Positions 8,858-17,311 of a DNA stretch of 64,000 nt are shown in pieces (within the stretch, counting starts at the first letter, position 1; every line of letters starts with the position of its first letter). Source of the DNA: Taklimakanibacter deserti (GTDB lineage: Bacteria > Pseudomonadota > Alphaproteobacteria > Rhizobiales > Aestuariivirgaceae); assembly GCA_003574785.1 (NCBI GenBank), contig QORU01000014.1, positions 1 through 64,000 on the forward strand. The letters run 5' to 3'. A program made the position numbers and the translations under genes. The notes under the pieces were generated by a model. That model was not told the DNA's origin, searched no databases, and saw only the letters and a list, made by a program, of their open reading frames with translations.

Positions 8858-9610
8858 TCACTCGGGATGGAAAGTGCCATAGATGTGTCCGCCGGTCGCC
8901 TGGTCGGTGGGCTCGACACTGATGCGCGCGAGGTCGGCATGTTGGGGCATGGCGAGTGCCGCAGCGATAACGGCTGCGACGTCATCGGGCGTCAGGGCGC
9001 GCTGCTCGGTGTACATCTTCTGCTTCAGGCCCTGCCGGTCGCCGCCAAAGGCCTGCAAATAGAATTCGGTCTCGACCCGGCCAGGGCTTACCTCGGTGAT
9101 CCGCACATTCGAGCCGGCGAGATCGTAGCGCAGAATGCTGCCGGCGTGGGCAAGGCCCGCTTTGGCGGCGCCATAGGTGACGGTGCCCGGAAAGACGGCA
9201 TGGCCCGCCGTGCTGGTGATATTGAAGACATGCCCGCGCTTGCGCCCGATCATGCCGGGCAGCAGCGCCTGGACGAGCTGCAAGGGCGCGGTGAGGTTGA
9301 GATCGATCGTGTCGCGGATCTCAGCCGCCGTCTGCAGATGCAATGGGCGCACGGTGGCGAGACCACCGGCATTGTTGACCAGTATGTCGATCTCGGCGCC
9401 CTTGAGACTCGCAACGAGGGCAGCCGTGTCGCGCACATCGGCGACGACAGGGATGATGCCGATCGAGCGCGCGAGATCTTGGAGCGCTTCGCGATTGCGG
9501 GCTACGGCATAGACCGTCAGATCGCGCTCTCTTAGCTTGCGGCAGATGGCTGCGCCAATGCCTTTCGATCCACCCGTGACCAATGCCGAACGATAGGGTT
9601 GCAATGCCAT
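8858..9610 (-). CDS. Short-chain dehydrogenase/reductase (SDR)
   Basis: A 250-residue classical SDR. The cofactor motif TGGSKGIG lies at residues 12-19, the structural NNAG motif near residue 83, the catalytic serine in ITSTAGHA, and the active-site Y-G-A-A-K near residue 150. It oxidises or reduces a hydroxyl/keto group on an unknown substrate. It is the last gene of the minus-strand operon that starts at 16634, 18 bp after the hydroxyacyl-CoA-dehydrogenase-type gene, so it probably acts in the same pathway. CGGAG precedes the ATG by 8 bases. Confidence 0.88.
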   Translation of the reverse strand: MALQPYRSALVTGGSKGIGAAICRKLRERDLTVYAVARNREALQDLARSIGIIPVVADVRDTAALVASLKGAEIDILVNNAGGLATVRPLHLQTAAEIRDTIDLNLTAPLQLVQALLPGMIGRKRGHVFNITSTAGHAVFPGTVTYGAAKAGLAHAGSILRYDLAGSNVRITEVSPGRVETEFYLQAFGGDRQGLKQKMYTEQRALTPDDVAAVIAAALAMPQHADLARISVEPTDQATGGHIYGTFHPE

Positions 9611-9628
9611 GGGGCCAACTCCGTTCTC

Positions 9629-10570
9629 TTAAAGAGCACCGTGACGGTTCAGTGCTTTGAGGATGTCGATGAGGCCCTCGTCACGCTCGGCGCGCAATTG
9701 CGCATGGCTGCGCCCCTTGACGGCGCTCTGCATCGATGCCGCGACAGCCGCAGCGGTCTCATCGTTCAAGTTCGCGACGCCAAGGTCGTCCCAGATGTCC
9801 TGATAGGTCCCGCCATACTTCCGGAAGAACGCTTCGATGCCTTCGGCATTGAGATGATTGGAAATGAAGGAGCCCTGCAAGGTCCATTTCGGTCCCGGCC
9901 CATACATGAAGGCGCGGTCGATATCGGCGATGCTGGCGACGCCGTCACGGGCGAGGGCAATAGCCTCGCGCCACATCGCTCCCATCAGCCGCAAAGCCAG
10001 GTGTCCCGTGATCTCGCGATTGAGGACGACCGGCTTCTTGCCTATGGAGTCATAGAAAGCGCGCGCAACCGCAACGGTTTGGGCCTGTGTTTTCGCGCCT
10101 CCGACGATCTCGACCAGTGGCATCAGATGCGCGGGGTTGAAGGGATGGCCGAGAACGACGCGCTCGGGCCTGACGCAACGGCTCTGCATCTCCGAGACCG
10201 AGAGCGCCGAAGACGACGAGGCAATGATACAATCATCCGCGACATGGCGCTCGATCTCGCGCAGCAGCTCCTGCTTGAGCTCGAGCCGTTCGGGGCCGTT
10301 CTCTTGAATGAAACCCGTTCCGGCCAGGGCTTCGGCCATATTGGTCGAGAAGATCATGGTGCCGTTGCGCGAAGCGGGGCCGTGCAGAGCGTCGAGATCG
10401 GCAAGAAGGGCCGGCTGCACCTCCGCGAAGCGCTGCCACTGTCCCTCATCCGGATCATAGGCCCTGACGGTGAGCCCGGCATGGATGAAAGCCGCCGCCC
10501 AACGCTGGCCGATGATGCCGAAGCCCACGACGCCGACCGGGCGGCGGGTGATATCAGTTGCGGCCGTCAT
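9629..10570 (-). CDS. 3-hydroxyacyl-CoA dehydrogenase-family enzyme (carnitine/L-gulonate 3-dehydrogenase type)
   Basis: A 313-residue NAD-dependent dehydrogenase with N-terminal Rossmann domain (VGVVGFGIIGQRWAAAFIHA) and the family fingerprint GHPFNPAHLMPLVEIVGG, in which histidine and the following asparagine contribute to catalysis. The short length and lack of an N-terminal crotonase domain place it with single-domain members such as L-carnitine dehydrogenase and L-gulonate 3-dehydrogenase, which act on free 3-hydroxy acids rather than CoA esters. The start overlaps the stop of the upstream gene (ATGA). No BKACE/thioesterase partners for carnitine degradation are nearby, so I do not assign that substrate. 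Confidence 0.82.
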   Translation of the reverse strand: MTAATDITRRPVGVVGFGIIGQRWAAAFIHAGLTVRAYDPDEGQWQRFAEVQPALLADLDALHGPASRNGTMIFSTNMAEALAGTGFIQENGPERLELKQELLREIERHVADDCIIASSSSALSVSEMQSRCVRPERVVLGHPFNPAHLMPLVEIVGGAKTQAQTVAVARAFYDSIGKKPVVLNREITGHLALRLMGAMWREAIALARDGVASIADIDRAFMYGPGPKWTLQGSFISNHLNAEGIEAFFRKYGGTYQDIWDDLGVANLNDETAAAVAASMQSAVKGRSHAQLRAERDEGLIDILKALNRHGAL

Positions 10571-11469
10571 GTTGCCACAGCCGCCATGGCGGGTGCTGGA
10601 TGTGCTGCCAGGACCGCGCGGAACTTCTCATTGATTGCGTTCCACGGAATCTGCAGGTCGATCCAGGCGGCAAGACGTCCGCTGCACAGAATGGCTTCGT
10701 CGAGCAGAGGCTCGAACAGAGCGGGATCAGAGTCGATCGCCGTCTCCAGATCGAACAGGATTTTCGACGATGAGGTCAGATGGCAGAAATCGCGCAAGCG
10801 GGTCGCCGCGCGGTTCAAGGCGAGAGCCGCCGCATAGCGAAGTGCTATGACTTCGCCACCGGCGCGGCGTTCGCGGATCCACCACAGATTCTCATGCAGG
10901 ATGCGGGCTTCCGATTCGGCCATCAGCACCGGCCCCGCCGGATGCATGATCCCGCGCGACTGGGTCAGCTTCTTCACATCCTCCGGACAGGCCGCCCAAA
11001 GCTTGAGCCGCGCCGCGTGAAGGTCGTTGGGAATGAGCAAGGTCTTCGGCGATGGAGCGGGCGAAGAAGCAGCGCCGGCGAACGAGAGCTTACCCGTAAA
11101 GATTTGCCGTCCCTGATCCTCGCGCAATCTGGCCGCCAGCCGGGCGATGCCGTCGACGGGTCCGTCGAGCTGGCCCAGCACCGTCACGGTCGCGGTCTCG
11201 GCCTGCAGCGGGGCGAAGGTGATTTCGAGAAACTGGCGGACCGGCCAATAGATGAAGGCGCCCGGCGGGGTACGCACGACATCCATGCCGCTCTCCACTT
11301 CGGTGACGAAGGGTGCATGCCAGTAGATGTGATTGCCGGCGATCTTCGGCGTGTGGAGCTGCAGCGGTAAGGGCAGACAAGAGGCGAGACAGGCCAGCGT
11401 CCGCGGCGCTTTCGCCTCCTCGCAGCTGATGCTCCAGCGCTCGCCGCCCGATTCGAAGTCGAGTTTCAT
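10567..11469 (-). CDS. DUF3830-like (cyclophilin-fold) protein with unknown C-terminal domain
   Basis: A 300-residue cytoplasmic protein without signal peptide. Residues about 1-130 resemble DUF3830/cyclophilin-like proteins: E-A-K-A-P-R-T-L near residue 20, a beta-rich middle with SGMDVVRTPPGAFIYWP, and a second strand set with EITFAP. The C-terminal 150 residues are helical, with QSRGIMHPAGPVLMAESEAR, and match no family I recognise. Stand-alone DUF3830 proteins are about half this length, so this looks like a fusion. It sits between NIPSNAP and hydroxyacyl-CoA-dehydrogenase-type genes with ATGA coupling, implying a role in the same catabolic route, perhaps as an enzyme of unknown reaction. 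Confidence 0.6.
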   Translation of the reverse strand: MKLDFESGGERWSISCEEAKAPRTLACLASCLPLPLQLHTPKIAGNHIYWHAPFVTEVESGMDVVRTPPGAFIYWPVRQFLEITFAPLQAETATVTVLGQLDGPVDGIARLAARLREDQGRQIFTGKLSFAGAASSPAPSPKTLLIPNDLHAARLKLWAACPEDVKKLTQSRGIMHPAGPVLMAESEARILHENLWWIRERRAGGEVIALRYAAALALNRAATRLRDFCHLTSSSKILFDLETAIDSDPALFEPLLDEAILCSGRLAAWIDLQIPWNAINEKFRAVLAAHPAPAMAAVAT

Positions 11470-11479
11470 GCCGCCTGCT

Positions 11480-11803
11480 TCACTTGTTCGGATTGAAGAA
11501 AGTGACGGGCTTCAGGATCTGGTTGCGCATGTCGAGGAGATGATCCGTCTCGATGACCTTGCGCCTGTAAGCCTGCCATTCGGGATCGGCCTCCATCGTG
11601 TCGCGGCGCGCCTCGCGGTCGGCGAGGCTGTCATATTTCCACAGATGCACGATACGCGACTGCTCGCCAATGTGGGTCTGAAAGAAGCCGAAGGGCTCGC
11701 CCAGATAGTGGCGCTGCATGGGCAAGCCCATTTCCTCATAGAGCTTGAGGAAATGCCCCATACGATTGGGGCGGGCGGTGTAGATGCGGTGATCGAAGAT
11801 CAT
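11480..11803 (-). CDS. NIPSNAP family protein
   Basis: A 107-residue protein of the NIPSNAP dimeric alpha/beta-barrel fold. It shows the family opening with an R-x-Y-T step (DHRIYTARPNRMGHFLKLYE) and the middle W-x-Y-D-S-L-A-D-R block. Bacterial members occur in catabolic operons but their biochemical role is not settled. AGGAG lies 6 bases before the ATG. It is the fifth gene of the operon that starts at 16634. Three further small barrel proteins (two YciI, one antibiotic-monooxygenase type) occur elsewhere in the window. Confidence 0.85.
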   Translation of the reverse strand: MIFDHRIYTARPNRMGHFLKLYEEMGLPMQRHYLGEPFGFFQTHIGEQSRIVHLWKYDSLADREARRDTMEADPEWQAYRRKVIETDHLLDMRNQILKPVTFFNPNK

Positions 11804-11824
11804 TTCGTGCTCCTGAATTTGTGG

Positions 11825-13045
11825 CTATCGGCCGGTGGCGAGAATGAGCTCGTCGATGAGACGCGCGACGATGTCGGGACATTCGAGATGGGGCACGTGG
11901 CCCGTCTCGTCGAGAAGATGAAGGGCAGTCGTACCCGGCGCCTTGAACGCATGCGCCATGGGGATGATCCGGTCCTTCTTGCCCCAGATGATCTTGGCGG
12001 GGATGCGTAGAGCCTTCAGATTGGCGGCGAGGTCCTGCTGCTGCGTGCCATTCGGAAAAATATCGGCGGAAAGCCGCAACTGCGCTTCAGCCGAATTATC
12101 CTGGCGCCTCTGCCGGAGAACGGCTTGCGCGAAATTGGCAGGCAGGACCTTGGGATCGCCAACCATCGCCTCGAGCCAGGGGGCGAGGCTCTCCGGCGTT
12201 TGCGCCCCGGCAATGCCGCCGAGGAATCCACCATTGATCTCGGGGCCAAGGCCCGCTGGCGCGAGCAGACATAAAGAGTGGATCCGCAAGGCGCCAAAGC
12301 CCGTCAGAGCGAGTGCCGCCGCACCGCCCAGCGAATGGCCGACGACATGTGCATCGCTGATCCCCTGGCCTTCGAGGGAAGTGGCGACGGCGGCGGCGAG
12401 ATCGCTGATGCTTCTCGCCGGAGTCTCGAGCGCGCCGCCATGGCGCGGCAGATCCGGCGTGATCACGCGGTTGCGCAGGCGCAAAAGCGGTATCACCCAG
12501 CGCCAGATATTGCGGTCGGCGGCGAAGCCATGCAGGAAGACGATGGGAAGCGCACTATCGCTGGCCGGCAAGATGGCGGGTCTCGCAAGCTTCTCGATAT
12601 CGCGCTTCTTGATTCGGCCATTCGGGCCGCTGCCTTTCAGTTGCGACAGATCGAGGCCGGCTTCGGCCGCGAGGCGGCGGGCGAGCGGGCTGACGATCGG
12701 TCGCGCGGCCCGCGGTGAAGAAGCAACGACATGCTCGATGGGAGCAGGGGCCGGCTCGTCCGCTGTGGCTCTCGACGGTGCGGCTGCCTCGGGCCGGTCG
12801 CTCACATAGCCCAGCACCGATCCGACCGGCACTTCGCTTCCGGCGGCATGGAGGATCTCGGCCAGGAAGCCATCCTGCGTGGCGGCGATCTCGGTCGCGG
12901 CCTTGGCGGTTTCGACGGTAACGATGGTCTGGCCGGTCTTGACCGGGTCGCCGGGCTCTATCGCCCAGTCCACCACTACGACGGATTCCATATATTCGCC
13001 GCCGGCGCTGCCGATGACGATCGGATGGCGTAGCGCTTGCGTCAT
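11825..13045 (-). CDS. AcoC-like fusion: lipoyl domain, E3-binding domain, alpha/beta hydrolase
   Basis: A 406-residue three-part protein. Residues about 5-80 form a lipoyl domain with the lipoylatable lysine in VETAKAATEI (K48). Around residues 115-150 is a peripheral subunit-binding domain (SPLARRLAAEAGLDLSQLKG then GRIKKRDI). The rest is an alpha/beta hydrolase with nucleophile motif G-H-S-L-G-G near residue 240 and a late histidine. This replaces the usual CATRAX acyltransferase core, as in the acetoin dehydrogenase component AcoC. It partners the E1 alpha and beta genes upstream. I chose the ATG at 13045 (TGATG with the E1 beta stop); a GTG at 13048 is the alternative. Confidence 0.85.
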   Translation of the reverse strand: MTQALRHPIVIGSAGGEYMESVVVVDWAIEPGDPVKTGQTIVTVETAKAATEIAATQDGFLAEILHAAGSEVPVGSVLGYVSDRPEAAAPSRATADEPAPAPIEHVVASSPRAARPIVSPLARRLAAEAGLDLSQLKGSGPNGRIKKRDIEKLARPAILPASDSALPIVFLHGFAADRNIWRWVIPLLRLRNRVITPDLPRHGGALETPARSISDLAAAVATSLEGQGISDAHVVGHSLGGAAALALTGFGALRIHSLCLLAPAGLGPEINGGFLGGIAGAQTPESLAPWLEAMVGDPKVLPANFAQAVLRQRRQDNSAEAQLRLSADIFPNGTQQQDLAANLKALRIPAKIIWGKKDRIIPMAHAFKAPGTTALHLLDETGHVPHLECPDIVARLIDELILATGR

Positions 13046-14022
13046 CACTTCACCGTCCGCAGCACGGCTTCGCGGATTTTGCCGGCATCGGGCAGCACCG
13101 CCATTTCCAGAGGCTCGCTATAGGGAACCGGCATGTCGGGCAAGGTCACGCGCGCCACCGGGGCATCGAGATCATCGAAGCAACGGTCCATGATGGTAGC
13201 CGACAGTTCCGCCGCATAGCCGCAGAAGTTCCAGCCCTCATTGACGACCACGGCATGGTTGGTTTTGGCGATCGATGAAGCGATGGCATCGACATCGAGC
13301 GGGCGGAGGGAGCGCAGATCGATGACCTCGGCCGAGATGCCGTCCTTCTCCAAGGCTTCCGCCGCCTTCAGGCTTTCGAGCACCATGCGCGACGTGGCGA
13401 AGATCGAGACATCGCGGCCCTGGCGGCGGGTCACCGCCTTGCCGAGCGGCACGGTGACATCAGGATCATCCGGCACATCGCCACGCGTGTTGTAGAGGAG
13501 TTTGTGCTCAAGGAAGACCACCGGCTGGCTGTCGCGGATGGCGGATTTGAGCATGCCCTTCGCATCGGCCGGCGTCACTGGCGCCACCACCTTGATGCCC
13601 GGCACATGGGCCAGCATGGAATCGAGCGATTTCGAATGCTGCGCGCCGGCGCCGGCGCCGCCGCCGCCCTGGGTGCGCAGCACGAAGGGCATGCGCACCT
13701 GGCCGTTCCAGATATATTCATAGATCGAGGCCTGGTTGATCAGCGCGTCAAGCGACAGGGGCACGAAATCGGCATACATGATCTCGAGCACCGGCCGCGT
13801 GCCGGTCATCGCCGCCGTCACCGCCATCGCCGTCATCGCCTGCTCGGAAATCGGTGTGTCGCGCACGCGCGTTTCGCCGAACTCCTCCATCAGGCCCTTC
13901 GTCACCTTGAACACGCCGCCATAGCGGCCGATATCCTCGCCGAAGAGAAAGACGCTCGGATCCGCCTGCATCTCCTCGCGCAAGGCGGCATTCAGGGCTT
14001 CGGCATAACGCATCATCGCCAT
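13045..14022 (-). CDS. Thiamine-diphosphate-dependent dehydrogenase E1 component, beta subunit (AcoB-like)
   Basis: A 325-residue beta subunit of the pyruvate/acetoin dehydrogenase class. Characteristic blocks are FLFGEDIGRYGGVFKVTKGL near the start, DTPISEQAM, and the C-terminal domain with VIDLRSLRPLD. It builds the alpha2-beta2 E1 together with the next upstream gene and carries the C-terminal transketolase fold. The ATG at 14022 lies one base after the alpha-subunit stop; further methionines 2-3 codons later are alternatives. With the AcoC-like protein it should cleave a diketone-derived hydroxy or 2-oxo compound to an acyl unit; substrate undetermined. Confidence 0.9.
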   Translation of the reverse strand: MAMMRYAEALNAALREEMQADPSVFLFGEDIGRYGGVFKVTKGLMEEFGETRVRDTPISEQAMTAMAVTAAMTGTRPVLEIMYADFVPLSLDALINQASIYEYIWNGQVRMPFVLRTQGGGGAGAGAQHSKSLDSMLAHVPGIKVVAPVTPADAKGMLKSAIRDSQPVVFLEHKLLYNTRGDVPDDPDVTVPLGKAVTRRQGRDVSIFATSRMVLESLKAAEALEKDGISAEVIDLRSLRPLDVDAIASSIAKTNHAVVVNEGWNFCGYAAELSATIMDRCFDDLDAPVARVTLPDMPVPYSEPLEMAVLPDAGKIREAVLRTVK

Positions 14023-14023
14023 G

Positions 14024-14995
14024 TCACTGCGCTCCCGCATAGGCGGCATAGGGGGCAGGCACGGTGAAGGCCGGGAAGGGATCCGCCAGCGCCCTGGTGA
14101 AGGCTTCCTCCACTTCCGAGGTGGCGCGGCGCTCGATCTCATCGAGAGCGGCCGCGCCTACTTCATTCTTCAATGCTTCATAGGCGATACGAATGGGATC
14201 GCGCGCTTTCCAGGCGGCGATTTCTTCGGGCGTCTGGTAACCACCCATGTCGGAAGTCGAGAAGCCTTCCCAGCGATAGGTCTTGGCCTCGATCAGGCCC
14301 GGGCCCCGACCTTGCCGCGCCCGATCCACCATGGAAGCGACAGCGCGATAGACGGCAACGGCATCATTCCCGTCCACGATCTCGGCCGGCATGTCGTAGC
14401 CCTGAGCGCGCAGCGAGAGATCGGCGACCGAAGACTGGACGGATGAGGGCACCGTCAGGCCGAACTGATTGTGCTCGAGCACGAAGACGACGGGGAGCTT
14501 CCAGAGGGCGGCCATGTTCATCGCCTCATGGCAGATGCCGGTCTGGGCGGCGCCATCGCCGAAGATGCACATGGCGACATCCTTCTTGCCCAGAACCTGC
14601 ATCGAGAGCGCCATGCCGGTGGCCGCCGGGATGCCGGCGCCGACAATGGCATTGCCGCCGATGAGGCCTTTCGCGGCATCGGCGATCAGCATGTGGCCGG
14701 CACGGCCGCCGCAGGAACCCGTGGCGCGGCCGAAGATCTCGGCGATCACCGGATAGACGTCGAGGCCCTTGCCGATGTAGTGCGCGTGGCCGCGATGGGT
14801 GCTGGTGAGCTTGTCGCCCTCGCGCAGCACCGCGGCGGCCGCCACCCCGACCGCCTCCTGGCCGTCGCAGCGGTGAATGGGGCCGCGCGTCTTGCCTTCC
14901 TTGTGCAGGCGGCCAAGACCTTCTTCGAGCCGGCGCACGACGATCATCTTGCGGTACATCTCGACATGCTCTTCGATCGAGGGGGCATTCTTCAT
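14024..14995 (-). CDS. Thiamine-diphosphate-dependent dehydrogenase E1 component, alpha subunit (AcoA-like)
   Basis: A 323-residue alpha subunit. The thiamine-diphosphate motif begins GDGAAQTGICHEAMNMAA (G-D-G then N about 13 residues on). Other alpha-subunit features are HRGHAHYIGKGLD and GGRAGHMLIAD. I prefer ATG 14995 because AAGGA lies 9 bases upstream; an ATG at 15022 that overlaps the preceding gene by 11 bases would add 9 residues and cannot be excluded. The set E1 alpha, E1 beta, AcoC-like lacks its own E3 (dihydrolipoamide dehydrogenase) gene here, so E3 must come from elsewhere in the genome. Confidence 0.88.
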   Translation of the reverse strand: MKNAPSIEEHVEMYRKMIVVRRLEEGLGRLHKEGKTRGPIHRCDGQEAVGVAAAAVLREGDKLTSTHRGHAHYIGKGLDVYPVIAEIFGRATGSCGGRAGHMLIADAAKGLIGGNAIVGAGIPAATGMALSMQVLGKKDVAMCIFGDGAAQTGICHEAMNMAALWKLPVVFVLEHNQFGLTVPSSVQSSVADLSLRAQGYDMPAEIVDGNDAVAVYRAVASMVDRARQGRGPGLIEAKTYRWEGFSTSDMGGYQTPEEIAAWKARDPIRIAYEALKNEVGAAALDEIERRATSEVEEAFTRALADPFPAFTVPAPYAAYAGAQ

Positions 14996-15011
14996 TCGGG
15001 CAAGTCCTTCG

Positions 15012-16634
15012 TCAGCCGGCATTCTGCTTCATGATTGTCTCGGCGCAGATGAAGCCCCAGGTGAGATTGGGACCGAGTGTCGTCCCGGCGCCGAGAGCGC
15101 GGGTGCCGATCGGATTGGCCATGGCGAGGCCCGCCGCATAAAGCCCGCCAATGATGCTGCCGTCTTCCCTGAGCACCTGGCCCTTGGCATTGGTGCGCGC
15201 ACCACCCTTGGTGCCGAGGATCGAGCGGTTGAGCGACATGGCGATGAAAGGGCCGGTGTCGATGCGGCCCAGCCGATTGGCCGGGCCATGAGTCTTGTAG
15301 TCTTCCCAGCCCGACTCGCCGCGATGGAAATCCGTGTCGCGGCCCTTGTCGCAGTGGTCGTTGTAGCGCGCGACCGTGTCGGCGATGGCCTCTGCCGGAA
15401 GGCCGATCTTTGCGGCGAGGTCTGCCAGTGTGTCGGCCTTCACGATCCAGGACTTGTCGTAAGCGGCATACCAGCGGAAAGGCAGAGAACGCGACAGGAA
15501 GCGCTTGTCGGCGACGATCCAGGCCGGAAGATGGATGGGCTCGCCGGTCGTGGGATCACGACGGTCGAGCGCTTCGCCTATATTGAAATCGCTCTCGCTG
15601 ACGAAGCGCCGGCCATGGCGGTTGACCACGATGGAATGCGGCTCTGCCTGGAAGGTCATCGGCAGGCCATATGGCTTGCCTTCATACCTGGTCGGCAGGC
15701 TGGGATAGACATTGGCCTGATCCATGCGATCGAGCTTCGCGCCAATGGCGGCCGCCATGCGCTGGCCATCGCCGGTATTGGTGGAAGGGCTGCCCAACCG
15801 GTCGAGCGGACCCGGAAAGTGTTTCTGGCGCAGTTCGGGATCCCATTCGAAGCCGCCCGTCGCCAGCACCACGCCGCGGTGCGCCGTGACCCGAAGCTCT
15901 TCTCCGTTGCGGGCGAAGACCGCACCACTGACATTGCCGATCTCATTCGTCGTCAGGTGCAGCGCGCGGCACTCGAGCAGGAAGCGGCAACCAGCATCCA
16001 TGCAGCCGCGGATGAGGCCCGTCATCAGCGCGGTTCCCTGGCCGCCGCTATTTGTGAGCCAGCGCCAGGCAAGCTTATGAAGGACACGAAGGCCGGCTCT
16101 GATCGGATGATGATAGGGATCGAGATCGACCATCTCTTGATAGGTGAAGATATGTACCAGAGTCGAAGACCGGATCTTGCGCGTGAAGGAGCCAAGGATG
16201 CGGCGGCTCATGGGCTTCGGCGAAACCATACGGCCCCTTATCTTGCCGCCCGGCTTCTCGGCGATCGGATCAGGCTCATTGACCAGCGCGAAGGAGAGGG
16301 GGCTTTCGCGCTCGATGAATTCAAGCATGCGCGGCGCCGCCTCGACGAAAGCCTGCCACAGCGGGTCTTCGTCCTGCGCCCAGCCTTCAGGAGAGGCGGC
16401 GCGCAAATAGGTGAGCGCGTCCTCGCGGCTGTCGGCGATGCCGGCAGCCTTGGCGACATGATTGGCCGGTATCCAGACGCCCGCGCCCGACATGGCGCTG
16501 GTGCCGCCAAGCAGTCCGGTCTTTTCGGCAATGAGGACATCGAGCCCGGATCTGGCGGCCCGCAGCGCAGCCGAGAGTGCGGCAGATCCGGAGCCGATGA
16601 TCAGGACATCGCAGGCCTGTTGTGAGATGTTCAT
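15012..16634 (-). CDS. FAD-binding dehydrogenase, fumarate reductase/3-ketosteroid dehydrogenase-like flavoprotein
   Basis: A 540-residue flavoprotein of the FAD_binding_2 family. The N-terminus has the dinucleotide fold VLIIGSGSAALSAALRAA (an alanine replaces the third glycine), then GGTSAMSGAGVWIPAN, which closely resembles ketosteroid-dehydrogenase-type enzymes. The C-terminus has IGGLYAAGLAMANPIGTR and GAGTTLGPNLTWGF. No signal peptide remains when translation begins at ATG 16634. It is the first gene of the eight-gene minus operon, divergent from the cupin gene, and probably desaturates or oxidises the pathway substrate. Steroid specificity should not be assumed. Confidence 0.85.
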   Translation of the reverse strand: MNISQQACDVLIIGSGSAALSAALRAARSGLDVLIAEKTGLLGGTSAMSGAGVWIPANHVAKAAGIADSREDALTYLRAASPEGWAQDEDPLWQAFVEAAPRMLEFIERESPLSFALVNEPDPIAEKPGGKIRGRMVSPKPMSRRILGSFTRKIRSSTLVHIFTYQEMVDLDPYHHPIRAGLRVLHKLAWRWLTNSGGQGTALMTGLIRGCMDAGCRFLLECRALHLTTNEIGNVSGAVFARNGEELRVTAHRGVVLATGGFEWDPELRQKHFPGPLDRLGSPSTNTGDGQRMAAAIGAKLDRMDQANVYPSLPTRYEGKPYGLPMTFQAEPHSIVVNRHGRRFVSESDFNIGEALDRRDPTTGEPIHLPAWIVADKRFLSRSLPFRWYAAYDKSWIVKADTLADLAAKIGLPAEAIADTVARYNDHCDKGRDTDFHRGESGWEDYKTHGPANRLGRIDTGPFIAMSLNRSILGTKGGARTNAKGQVLREDGSIIGGLYAAGLAMANPIGTRALGAGTTLGPNLTWGFICAETIMKQNAG

Positions 16635-16783
16635 TGGCCTCAACCGATCCTCACAGGCCTTTGCCTGTACGATAGCGAGTATGAAGCAAGTCGCCACAAG
16701 TGTCTACTATTGTGTATGCACTTATGAGCGTGCTAACCTGTGAGATGAAATTGACCGCAGGTCGCTGATAACAGGAGGAAATC
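16635..16783. promoter_or_regulatory. Divergent promoter region between flavoprotein and cupin operons
   Basis: 149 bases separate the two divergent starts. The stretch AAGTGTCTACTATTGTGTAT (16698-16717) and the following GCACTT has imperfect dyad symmetry (AAGTG ... CACTT) and contains TGTCTAC, which is the complement of most of the TGTAGACA element upstream of livK (7251-7258). A shared FCD-GntR operator is possible but the match is short. No cobalamin riboswitch was recognised despite the B12-dependent gene downstream. Confidence 0.4.
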
Positions 16784-17305
16784 ATGTCTGTCGCGAGCAA
16801 GCCTGTCGCCAAGGGAGCGGTGCTGGTGAACGGACCGGAAAAGACGCAAAGCTACTGGCAGCCGGTTCCCGCCAATGGCCATATCGATGTGCAATTGGCG
16901 CCGCATCTGGTCAACATGGAGCATCCTTTCGCCATGGGAACCCAGACGGTGGCGCCCGGCGGCTATGTGCGCGAGCACAGCCATGACCGCAATGAAGAGG
17001 CCATCTTCGTCCTCGAGGGCAAGGGGCGGGCGGTGGTCGAGGGCGAGGAATTCCCGATGCTGCCCGGCACCGCGCTGTTCCTCGGCAAGAACAACCGGCA
17101 TATGTTCATCAATGAAGGCGAGGGCAATCTCAAATGGGTGTGGCTTATCATTCCCAATGGACTTGAAGATTTCTTCCGCGAGATCGGGCGCCCGCGCCAG
17201 GCCGGCGACAAGGTGCCGGTGAATTTCCCGCGCCCCGCCGATGTGCTGGAGATCGAGCGGCGCACCGTCTTCGCCGCACAGCCGCAAGACCAGCGCCAGC
17301 CCTGA
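16784..17305 (+). CDS. Cupin-domain protein
   Basis: A 173-residue single-domain cupin. The first cupin motif is visible as EHSHDRNEEAIFVLEGKG (two histidines and a glutamate as metal ligands) and the second as PGTALFLGKNNRHMFINEGE with the fourth ligand histidine, so a mononuclear metal site is likely intact. Role may be dioxygenase, isomerase or sugar/acid binding; not predictable. AGGAGG lies just upstream of ATG. It heads the plus-strand operon cupin, aspartate dehydrogenase, hydrolase, B12 mutase. Confidence 0.82.
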   Translation: MSVASKPVAKGAVLVNGPEKTQSYWQPVPANGHIDVQLAPHLVNMEHPFAMGTQTVAPGGYVREHSHDRNEEAIFVLEGKGRAVVEGEEFPMLPGTALFLGKNNRHMFINEGEGNLKWVWLIIPNGLEDFFREIGRPRQAGDKVPVNFPRPADVLEIERRTVFAAQPQDQRQP

Positions 17306-17311
17306 TCCAGC

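Noticed and set aside
9629..10570. Assignment as L-carnitine dehydrogenase
   Set aside because: The family fits, but the BKACE (DUF849) and thioesterase genes that normally accompany carnitine degradation are absent, so only the family is given.
9599..10837. Long plus-strand open frame of 412 codons
   Set aside because: It lies opposite the hydroxyacyl-CoA-dehydrogenase-type and DUF3830-like genes, has low-complexity composition rich in D/R/G/H, and no family motif. Antisense shadow of GC-rich coding DNA.
14877..16625. Plus-strand open frame of 582 codons
   Set aside because: Fully antisense to the KSTD-like flavoprotein, which has clear motifs. No ribosome binding site or domain.
7251..16708. 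Shared TGTAGACA/TGTCTACT element before livK and in the flavoprotein/cupin gap
   Set aside because: Seven of eight bases match, but an 8-mer is expected by chance several times in this length; kept only as a remark, not as an operator call.
16635..16783. Possible cobalamin riboswitch before the B12-protein operon
   Set aside because: The gap is only 149 bases and I found no B12-box-like conserved core; the length is too short for a typical element plus promoters.
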